DNA of 64,000 nucleotides, taken from the NCBI RefSeq assembly GCF_900099775.1, contig NZ_FMTM01000001.1, forward strand, positions 620,001 to 684,000, in the 5' to 3' direction. The translations under genes were made by a program, and so were the position numbers. The DNA comes from Rhizobium mongolense subsp. loessense. GTDB taxonomy: Bacteria > Pseudomonadota > Alphaproteobacteria > Rhizobiales > Rhizobiaceae. Shown piece by piece: positions 57,421 to 64,000 of this stretch (position 1 is its first letter; each line of letters starts with the position of its first letter). The notes beneath the pieces were generated by a model. That model saw nothing but the letters and a program-made list of their open reading frames with translations, ran no database searches and was not told the origin of the DNA.

Positions 57421-58842
57421 ATGAACCGCATTGTTCCGCTGATCCTCGCCGTCGCGCTCTTCATGGAGCAGATGGATTCCACCGTCATTTCGACCGCGCT
57501 GCCCGCAATCGCCAGCGACCTTCATGTCGGGCCGATTACGCTGAAACTGGCGCTGACTTCCTACATGGTATCGCTTGCCGTTTTCATTCCAGTCAGCGGC
57601 TGGATGGCGGACAGGTTCGGTGCCAAGCGCATCTTCCGGCTTGCGATCTGCGTCTTCGTCATAGGCTCGATCTTCTGTGCAGTATCTTCCAATCTGGTCG
57701 AGTTCGTCTTCGCCCGCTTCCTGCAAGGCATGGGCGGCGCGATGATGACGCCGGTCGGCCGGCTTGTTCTCCTGCGCACCACCCAGCGGAGCGAACTGGT
57801 TTCGGCCATGGCGTTGCTGACGATTCCCGCCCTTGTCGGTCCGCTCGCAGGTCCGCCGCTCGGCGGCTTCATCACCACTTATTTCAGCTGGCACTGGATC
57901 TTCCTGATCAATGTGCCGGTCGGAATCATCGGCGTCTGGCTTGCAACAATCTTTCTGCCGGAGGTTGAAGCAACCATGCCGCCGAAACTGGACTTCACCG
58001 GTTTCATACTGACCTCGCTTTCCGCCGCGGGTGTCGTTTTCGGCCTCTCGGTGGTAAGCCTTCCGGCGCTGCCGCCGGCCATCGGTGTCACATCCACTTT
58101 GACCGGCTTCCTTTGCGGTTATCTTTATGTGCGTCACGCCAAGCGTCACCCAGCCCCTATCCTGAACCTGAATCTCTTCCGCAATCCGACCTTCCGCACT
58201 GCGACGACGGGCGGCAACCTGTTCCGCATCTGCGTCGGCGCCATGCCGTTCCTGACGCCGCTGATGCTGCAGCTCGGCTTTGGCCTGACACCGTTCCAGT
58301 CCGGCCTCATCACCTTTTCCGGCGCTATCGGCGCGATCACCACCAAATTCATGGCGCGGCGTGTTTTCGCCGCCACCGGCTTTCGCACGACGCTTCTTTC
58401 GGCAGCCGCGGTCACAACGATCGTCACAATCACGACAGGCTTCTTCACACCCGCAACGCCGCATCTCGTCATCATCACGGTGTTGCTCATCGGCGGCTTC
58501 TCGCGATCGTTCATGTTCACCGGCGTGAACGCGCTGGCCTTTGCGGACATTGAGGATCGAGAAGCAAGCCAGGCCACATCGATGAGCTCTGTTATGCAGC
58601 AGATCAGCCTCGCGCTCGGCGTTGCCGTGGCGGCGGCGATCCTCGAGACATCCATCTATTTTCGCGGCGAGGCACTGCAGGTCGCCGACTTCCATCTGGC
58701 CTTCTACGTCATCGCCGGACTGACGGTCGTGGCGATGATCCCCTTCATCCGGATGGACAGGGATGCAGGGGCGCTGGTTTCGGGCCATCGTGCCAAGCGG
58801 ATCGGCCCGGCCATCGAGACCGAGCAACAAGCGGTGAAATAA
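57421..58842 (+). CDS. MFS transporter, DHA2 (14-helix) drug-efflux type
   Basis: Inner-membrane proton-driven exporter of 473 residues. It has the DHA2 signature LDxTVxNxAlP in variant form as MEQMDSTVISTALPAIASDL, motif A SGWMADRFGAKRIF, motif C-like GPLAGPPLGGFITTYFSWHW and IFLINVPVGIIG. About 14 helices are visible. The in-frame extension to 57343 is unlikely to be translated. Substrate unknown; no regulator is next to it. Confidence 0.92.
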   Translation: MNRIVPLILAVALFMEQMDSTVISTALPAIASDLHVGPITLKLALTSYMVSLAVFIPVSGWMADRFGAKRIFRLAICVFVIGSIFCAVSSNLVEFVFARFLQGMGGAMMTPVGRLVLLRTTQRSELVSAMALLTIPALVGPLAGPPLGGFITTYFSWHWIFLINVPVGIIGVWLATIFLPEVEATMPPKLDFTGFILTSLSAAGVVFGLSVVSLPALPPAIGVTSTLTGFLCGYLYVRHAKRHPAPILNLNLFRNPTFRTATTGGNLFRICVGAMPFLTPLMLQLGFGLTPFQSGLITFSGAIGAITTKFMARRVFAATGFRTTLLSAAAVTTIVTITTGFFTPATPHLVIITVLLIGGFSRSFMFTGVNALAFADIEDREASQATSMSSVMQQISLALGVAVAAAILETSIYFRGEALQVADFHLAFYVIAGLTVVAMIPFIRMDRDAGALVSGHRAKRIGPAIETEQQAVK

Positions 58843-58848
58843 GCCCTG

Positions 58849-59232
58849 CTATTCCGGCTTTTCGCAGACGGCGGCAAGCTTGTTGCCCTCGGGATCGCGA
58901 ATATAGGCGGCGTAGAAATTCGCATGATAGGAGCGCAAGCCAGGCTTGCCGTCATCAGCACCGCCTGCCGCGAGTGCCGCCGCGTAGAACGCATCGACAT
59001 CAGCGCGCGTTTCAGCGCTGAGCGCGATCATCGAACCGTTGCCGGCGGCGGCACGGCGGCGGTTGAACGGCGTGACAATCCAGAGGCGCGAGCGAGTGTC
59101 GCCATCGGCGGAGTAGCCGATCTCCTCGTCAGAGAGACGCTGAAGCTTGTAACCGAGCACCGGCAGAACGGCGTCATAGAAGCGCCGGGCGCGCTCGATG
59201 TCATTGGTTCCGAGAGTGACGTAGAGTAGCAT
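58849..59232 (-). CDS. VOC/glyoxalase-fold protein
   Basis: Protein of 127 residues with two beta-alpha-beta modules of the vicinal oxygen chelate fold: YVTLGTNDIERARRFYDAVL at the start and FYAAYIRDPEGNKLAAVCEK at the end. Such proteins include metal-dependent dioxygenases and glyoxalases. The usual N-terminal metal-binding His is replaced by Thr-Leu, so metal use is uncertain. It converges on the MFS gene (six bases between stops). Confidence 0.85.
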   Translation of the reverse strand: MLLYVTLGTNDIERARRFYDAVLPVLGYKLQRLSDEEIGYSADGDTRSRLWIVTPFNRRRAAAGNGSMIALSAETRADVDAFYAAALAAGGADDGKPGLRSYHANFYAAYIRDPEGNKLAAVCEKPE

Positions 59233-59290
59233 CCGATCGTGGCATTCCAATCCTGCAAGCCGCCATCATCGCCACAGACGAAGCCAAAGA

Positions 59291-60010
59291 TCAAGCGTCC
59301 GCAGCGTCCGTGACCGGCTTGCGGCCTTTGAAGCCCTTCGCCAGCAGGAACATCTCGACCGACTCGGCACGCGAGGAAGCCGGTTTGACGTGCACCACCT
59401 GACGGAAATGCTGCTTCAGCATGTTGAGCAATTCGCGCTCCGTGCCGCCCTGAAAGGTCTTGGCGAGGAAATGTCCGCCTTCGCCCAGAACGTCGACGGC
59501 AAAATGCGCGGCAACTTCGCAGAGATGCATCGTCCGCAGATGGTCCGTACGGTGGTGGCCGGTCGTGGGGGCCGCCATGTCGGACATCACCAGATCCGGC
59601 GTACCGCCGACCGCTTCCATCAGTTTCGTCGGCGCGTCCGGATCGAGAAAGTCGAGCTGCAGGATCTTCACGCCGGGAAGCGGCGCCATCTCCAGAAAGT
59701 CGATGGCCGCGACGCGGGTATCCTCGTCGGTCGAGCCCGTCACCTTTGCGGCGATCTGCGACCAGCTGCCCGGTGCGGCGCCAAGGTCGATGATGCGGCG
59801 CGCGCCTTTGAGGATATTGTGCTTCTCGTCGATCTCCAGAAGCTTGAAGGCAGCCCGCGCCCGGTAGCCCTCAAGCTGCGCCCGCTGTACGTAGGGATCA
59901 TTGATATGGCGCTGCAGCCATTGCCGCGAAGAGGCCTTGAGCTTCTTCTTCTTGACGCGCTGGCCGAGCTTGCGGCCAGTGCGGTTGCCCGCGATCGGTG
60001 CCTTGGTCAT
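59291..60010 (-). CDS. rlmE: 23S rRNA (uridine(2552)-2'-O)-methyltransferase RlmE
   Basis: Heat-shock type FtsJ/RrmJ methyltransferase of 239 residues that modifies U2552 in the ribosomal A-loop. An N-terminal basic tail precedes [18 protein letters not shown] (catalytic Lys), the SAM loop [31 protein letters not shown] and [12 protein letters not shown] 60010 follows the ppx/gppA stop by seven bases, so the two genes form an operon. Confidence 0.95.
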   Translation of the reverse strand: MTKAPIAGNRTGRKLGQRVKKKKLKASSRQWLQRHINDPYVQRAQLEGYRARAAFKLLEIDEKHNILKGARRIIDLGAAPGSWSQIAAKVTGSTDEDTRVAAIDFLEMAPLPGVKILQLDFLDPDAPTKLMEAVGGTPDLVMSDMAAPTTGHHRTDHLRTMHLCEVAAHFAVDVLGEGGHFLAKTFQGGTERELLNMLKQHFRQVVHVKPASSRAESVEMFLLAKGFKGRKPVTDAADA

Positions 60011-60017
60011 TCTGTCC

Positions 60018-61625
60018 CTACCTTGCGCGCTGGCCGCGGCGGTTTCGATGGCGCCGCCAGACGCCGTCGTCCGCCATCATGTCGGTCAAGAGGCCTTCTC
60101 TCAAGCCGCGGTCGGCGACGCGCATGCGCGGGCTCGGCCAGCGGCGCCGGATCGCCTCCAGAATGGCACAGCCGGCGAGCACCAGGTCAGCGCGGTCCGG
60201 CCCGATGCAGGGATTGGCGGCGCGGCTCTCGAAATCCCACGAGAGAAGCTTCGCCTGCATGGCTGAAACCTCGTCATCCGAAAGCCAGATGCCATCCACC
60301 TTGCGGCGGTCGTAGCGCGGCAGGTCGAGGTGAACGCCCGCCAGCGTCGTCACCGTGCCGGACGTGCCGATCAGGTGAAAATCGCCGGAATGTGCGACCT
60401 CGATCTCCGGGCAGTCGAACCGCGCAAGCATGCCCCCCACCTCCGATACCATGCTCTCGAAGCTCTCCGGCGTCACATGCTGCCCGCCGTGGCGCTCGGA
60501 AAGCGTAACGACGCCGACCGGCAGCGAGGTCCAGTGAGTGATGTGATTGGCAAGGCGGCTGAACCGATTCTCGCCGATACGGATGACCGCGATTTCCGAG
60601 GAGCCGCCGCCGATATCGAAAAGCACGACGGAACGCGTTTCGCGGCCGACCAGTGACGAGCAGCCGGATACGGCAAGGCGGGCTTCCGTTTCGCGGTCGA
60701 TGATCTCGAGTTCGAGGCCGGTTTCGGCAACGACGCGATCGAGGAAAATGGCGCCGTTTGCGGCCTGACGGCAGGCTTCGGTGGCGATCAGTCGCATGCG
60801 GCGGATCTCGCGGCTTTTCAGCTTTCCGGCGCAGACGCGCAGCGCATCGACGGCGCGGTCCATCGCCTCGTTGGAAAGGCGGCCACTCGCGGCAAGCCCC
60901 TCGCCGAGGCGCACGATGCGCGAAAAAGCGTCGACGACGCGGAACTGACCCGGCCGCGTGGGCTGGGCAATCAGCAGGCGGCAGTTGTTCGTGCCGAGGT
61001 CGAGCGCGGCATAAAGTTCGTCGGGCCAGGGATGCTCGGCGGCGTGATCGCGGCGCTCGCGTTCAGGCGGCCGGCCGCCGCGATTGAAGCCATCGTTTCG
61101 AGGGTCGGAATGCCCATTGGCCTTTGCGATCGTTGCGGCTCGTGCAATGGCAGGATCCCTGGCAATGGCGCCAGGCAGGGCAGCGATCCCCGGCTGGCCG
61201 ACGGGCTTGCCAGGCGCCAGCGGACGGCCCTGCAGGCCGCGCTTTCCACGATGCTTGCGCCGGTTGCGGCGGCTGGATGAAGCGTCGCCATCCGCCTGCG
61301 CGGCCGAAGCCGGCTTTTCATGCTGCTGGATTGCTGAGGATGCGCCGTCATGCCGCTGGCCGCCGTTACCGCGGCGGCGTCGTTTGCGCTTGCGGGCCGG
61401 GTTCCCGGCTGCAGCTTCCATCGGGCGCGCTGCCTCTCCGGATGTCTCGGAGGGGGCCTGCGAAGCGGCATTGGGCGCGTTGCGGGACTGACCGCCCCGT
61501 TTGCCCTTCCGGCGCCGGGATTTCTTGCCGTCCCTGCGCACCGCCGCTGACGCCCCGTCAAATTGCGGCTTTGCGCCGCCTTCGGGGTCTTCCACGTTCG
61601 TTTTCCACGCGCCGCGCAAGTCCAT
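60018..61625 (-). CDS. Ppx/GppA-family phosphatase with long basic N-terminal extension
   Basis: Exopolyphosphatase or guanosine pentaphosphate phosphatase-like protein of about 535 residues. The actin-like fold starts near residue 205 ([14 protein letters not shown]), with [36 protein letters not shown] and [11 protein letters not shown]. Only the N-terminal Ppx/GppA domain is present. The first 200 residues are low-complexity, rich in Arg, Lys, Gly, Ala and Pro, with runs such as [12 protein letters not shown], and are probably disordered and RNA-binding. Start ATG 61625 has a weak ribosome site; TTG 61697 is possible. Operon with rlmE. Confidence 0.88.
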   Translation of the reverse strand: MDLRGAWKTNVEDPEGGAKPQFDGASAAVRRDGKKSRRRKGKRGGQSRNAPNAASQAPSETSGEAARPMEAAAGNPARKRKRRRRGNGGQRHDGASSAIQQHEKPASAAQADGDASSSRRNRRKHRGKRGLQGRPLAPGKPVGQPGIAALPGAIARDPAIARAATIAKANGHSDPRNDGFNRGGRPPERERRDHAAEHPWPDELYAALDLGTNNCRLLIAQPTRPGQFRVVDAFSRIVRLGEGLAASGRLSNEAMDRAVDALRVCAGKLKSREIRRMRLIATEACRQAANGAIFLDRVVAETGLELEIIDRETEARLAVSGCSSLVGRETRSVVLFDIGGGSSEIAVIRIGENRFSRLANHITHWTSLPVGVVTLSERHGGQHVTPESFESMVSEVGGMLARFDCPEIEVAHSGDFHLIGTSGTVTTLAGVHLDLPRYDRRKVDGIWLSDDEVSAMQAKLLSWDFESRAANPCIGPDRADLVLAGCAILEAIRRRWPSPRMRVADRGLREGLLTDMMADDGVWRRHRNRRGQRAR

Positions 61626-61841
61626 GACGGTATGCAGCAGGCGCTCATTAGATTTTTGCGTTGCCGCGAGAATACCAGCGCGATGCAAAATCGCCAAATT
61701 CTTTTTGGATTCAAAAATCGAGACCTGCTTAACCTCACCCGATTAGGGTGCAGAAATTTTTCCAAACAGTATTTGCATTCCTCCGGCTTTTGTTTATAAG
61801 CGCCGCACACCAGCGGAGCCGCTTTGCCGGCCGCGCCCTGC

Positions 61842-61915
61842 TGGGGAATAGTTCAATGGTAGAACAGCGGACTCTGACTCCGTCGATCTTGGTTCGAATC
61901 CAGGTTCCCCAGCCA
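61842..61915 (+). tRNA. tRNA-Gln(CTG)
   Basis: A 74-base cloverleaf with encoded CCA. Acceptor TGGGGAA pairs with TTCCCCA, D-loop AGTTCAATGGTAGAA, anticodon stem GCGGA / TCCGT with loop CTCTGAC (anticodon CTG, reads CAG codons), and T-loop GGTTCGAATCC. It is the last housekeeping feature before a region of different character. Confidence 0.97.
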
Positions 61916-62209
61916 ATTCTCCCTAAAAGCCCTTAATTCCTTGATTTTCCAGTCGTGCCGGATATCGTTTTGGCATCACTGGCGACCTGATGCCCAGAAC
62001 TGTAGCCCACATGTGATGCCCACGTCGATCGAGCGCGATGGACAAGCTCTCGGGAGAAGACAGGGCACTCATCATGGCCGTGCGTCACGAGGTCGAGAAT
62101 CTGACCCGCCGCGGTTCTGGGCCAAAAAGATAATGTATCGCGTGGAACCTGCTGAAAGACTGGCGGGCTGAAGCAAAAAGGAAGCAACGCGGTAGCAACC
62201 TCGTCCGGT
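61916..62209. other. Region without recognised gene after tRNA-Gln
   Basis: About 290 bases. Short frames exist (for example 62038-62133 on the plus strand, 31 residues), but none shows a ribosome site plus recognisable domain. No integrase and no repeat of the tRNA 3' end was seen within the window. It may be relic sequence at the border of an inserted segment. Confidence 0.35.
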
Positions 62210-64000
62210 CTATCTGCCGCAATCTATGTCCTTGTAGAGTAGGTATTCTGCTTCACTGAACCGGATGTCCGAATTGTCGAAGCAGAAGCGCTTGGGCACG
62301 ATCCTAAAAAGATACCGCTTCCCGCATGACGCCGGGACATCCACCGAATACAATCGAGCTACGTTGGACGGCACGGGATCTGTCCATTTTTTGTGCCCGA
62401 CGAAGGAAGCGTCTTCCAAGAGCGTCGCCGATCCCGAGCGGCCGACGCCTCCTGCCGCAGCGACGAAGCCCATTCCTTTCGCCTCGTCGATCGTTGGATA
62501 TTCCTGCTGAGCCGGTGGTCCGCGGTCCAGCGGCACGTCCGTCGTCGCGAATGCCACGTTGAAACGTACGTCGTCGCGGGCTGGCACGTAGCCGTAGCCG
62601 TTCAGGTACTTCCAGGAAATGCGCAGGATCTTTTGCGAACCACTCGCAGCGGCGGGGTCAGAGCGGACGTCGGCCGAAAAGTCCGCTGGCACGAAGGTGT
62701 CGCTGCCGCCGCCCGGGGGCGGGCACTGGGTGAACAACGGCCTGTATCCACATTCGCTTCCCCCGAGGCCCCAAGCGCATTGGCTGAGACGCAACCATTC
62801 CTCGTCGTTGAGTGCTCGCACGCCTTTCCATAGGTTGCCACCATGCTCAGGTGTCATCCATGGGCTGATCCTGCCCGCTCCAAAGGCGGAGGCCCATTCG
62901 GTCCTGTGGTTCTGCACGAGCCCGAGGGCTACCTTTTGTGCGAAGAGGGCCGCGTTCTGCATCACCGTCGCGCTCGCGATGACAGGCGTCTTCCCAGTGG
63001 CGTCGGCGGCGAAACGGCGCCCTGACTCCAGCGTCGTAAGGCTGTGGCAGTCCGAGCACGGATGCCCGTCGATCAAGAAGGACCTGGCGTCAAGCAGCGT
63101 GCCGGCATGGACGGCCGCGTATCCCGAACCAATCACGCGAAACGGCAGGTCCTGCCTCGAGACGCGGCCCGGAAGGAAGTTACCCATGCTGAACACGGCG
63201 CGCGGATCGTGCCTGCTCTCGAAATAGCCGACCCTCGCCTGCTGCATGTGCGGATCGATGACGGTGGGTTTCTTGTTGTCATGACAGAGCACGCAATCGA
63301 CCTTGGCACTGCCGTCGTATAGCTCTTCAGCAGCGCGCCGCCCGGCAGCGTCTCCGTAGGATGTCCCGCCGGGTGGGGGGAAGCGGTCCCTCCAGTCGAA
63401 GACGGAGCGGTCCTTCCGGCCGTCGAGGAATGCGATTTCACCCGTGACGTCGTTGAACCCGATCGCGCTGTAGCGGGAGAACCGTGGATCCGTCTCCGTC
63501 CAGTAGGAATCCGCCTCGATTTCCAGGCTCTCGGACGATTTCCGGCATAGGAACAGCCACTGCACATGGTTGCGCGTGATCCGGCCGACCCGCGAGTTCA
63601 TTGCACAGAAAGTCACGTCCCCGGCGAGCGAAGGCTTGTCGCAGCGGTCGACGACAGTCGTCCACTTCACCAGGCGTCCTTCGACGTCACGGTGCGCAAA
63701 TTCGAGCGGAGCGCCTGCCTTGGAGGGATTTGGTTCCAGCCTTACAGCGTTTCCGTCAACCTCGAGACCGACCGGTCTGGAGTTCGGCCCCGTGCAGACG
63801 CCGTCCGGTATGGGGCCGAACACCGATCTGGCCTCGTCGCCGAATTTGGTCACCGGATCGGTGCTCGCCGTCGCCGGAGCCCACAACACGTCGCCGTTCC
63901 ACCGAAGAAGAAGGTCGTACGACGACACGGTTTGCGTAACGGCTGTTGCGGCTTTTGGGTCAGGAGCTGAGAAGGGTCCCGCTTCCTCGAGGGGCCTAGC
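62210..64000 (-). CDS. Dihaem c-type cytochrome-like protein (5' end beyond window)
   Basis: Leftward frame of at least 596 residues, still open at the window end; the start, probably with a signal peptide, is missing. An internal GTG at 63928 is possible but the frame continues upstream with Ala/Pro-rich sequence typical of a mature exported N-terminus. Two haem-binding CxxCH motifs are seen: CVLCHDN (about 63277-63299) and CSDCHSL (about 63041-63061). Other Cys residues (LSQCAWGLGGSECGY, FTQCPPP, VPASCGKRY) may form disulphides. No known enzyme domain was recognised. Likely a periplasmic redox protein. Confidence 0.75.
   Translation of the reverse strand, partial: ARPLEEAGPFSAPDPKAATAVTQTVSSYDLLLRWNGDVLWAPATASTDPVTKFGDEARSVFGPIPDGVCTGPNSRPVGLEVDGNAVRLEPNPSKAGAPLEFAHRDVEGRLVKWTTVVDRCDKPSLAGDVTFCAMNSRVGRITRNHVQWLFLCRKSSESLEIEADSYWTETDPRFSRYSAIGFNDVTGEIAFLDGRKDRSVFDWRDRFPPPGGTSYGDAAGRRAAEELYDGSAKVDCVLCHDNKKPTVIDPHMQQARVGYFESRHDPRAVFSMGNFLPGRVSRQDLPFRVIGSGYAAVHAGTLLDARSFLIDGHPCSDCHSLTTLESGRRFAADATGKTPVIASATVMQNAALFAQKVALGLVQNHRTEWASAFGAGRISPWMTPEHGGNLWKGVRALNDEEWLRLSQCAWGLGGSECGYRPLFTQCPPPGGGSDTFVPADFSADVRSDPAAASGSQKILRISWKYLNGYGYVPARDDVRFNVAFATTDVPLDRGPPAQQEYPTIDEAKGMGFVAAAGGVGRSGSATLLEDASFVGHKKWTDPVPSNVARLYSVDVPASCGKRYLFRIVPKRFCFDNSDIRFSEAEYLLYKDIDCGR

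Noticed and set aside
57298..58830. 510-residue open frame on the minus strand opposite the MFS gene
   Set aside because: Very hydrophilic, Arg/Asp/Glu-rich product typical of an antisense frame of a membrane protein; the plus strand has clear transporter motifs.
61933..62187. 84-residue minus-strand frame after tRNA-Gln considered as an integrase remnant
   Set aside because: No tyrosine recombinase motif (R...HxxR...Y) could be found; too short to support.

Overview
The window is a gene-dense, GC-rich chromosomal segment from an alphaproteobacterium of the Rhizobiaceae, most like Rhizobium. Signs are the family-typical neighbour pairs (waaA-HAD-lpxK, hisS-hisZ-hisG, rsmE-gshA), a CIRCE-controlled groESL operon, alphaproteobacterial promoter shape (CTTGAC-N17-CTAAAT), a plant/alphaproteobacterial-type gshA, DUF1127 next to a LsrB/VtlR-like LysR regulator, and GC-rich mosaic intergenic repeats resembling rhizobial RIME elements. 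Species cannot be fixed from the sequence alone.

Layout: 1-3.1 kb signalling proteins (EAL/GGDEF, PAS-REC); 3.2-5.4 kb mutL and a DUF2093 gene; 5.4-11.5 kb a leftward group for Kdo/lipid A maturation (waaA, HAD hydrolase, lpxK) with cysQ-like and pmbA genes; 11.6-18.2 kb a K+/H+ antiporter, patatin, rsmD, a pseudouridine synthase with a very long repetitive tail, tadA, a decayed membrane gene and a lipoprotein; 18.3-23.4 kb ileS, ribF and a HAD gene; 23.6-25.8 kb the groESL operon; 26-29 kb poorly conserved small genes, GST and DoxX; 29.1-32.7 kb hisS-hisZ-hisG; 32.9-40.1 kb mixed small genes, including a Met/His-rich DUF305 pair, tag and two L,D-transpeptidases; 40.1-45.4 kb glycolate oxidase glcDEF with a divergent LysR regulator; 45.6-50.9 kb nudix, pit, rsmE, gshA and DUF937; 51-56.9 kb DUF1127/LysR, TetR, dienelactone hydrolase, MAPEG and guaB; 57-61.6 kb MFS, VOC, rlmE and ppx/gppA; then tRNA-Gln and, beyond it, a dihaem cytochrome-like gene cut by the window end.

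Most of the window is housekeeping: RNA modification (rsmD, rsmE, rlmE, tadA, the RluB-like synthase), translation, protein folding, cofactor synthesis and the cell envelope. I see no CRISPR array, no complete insertion sequence, no prophage, and no convincing new multi-gene system. The points most worth a second look are the DUF1127/LysR divergent pair with its leader hairpin, a hairpin squeezed between the two L,D-transpeptidase genes, a low-GC block inside hisS, a three-frame pseudogene after tadA, a possible 33-residue gene with its own terminator, and the dihaem protein beyond tRNA-Gln.
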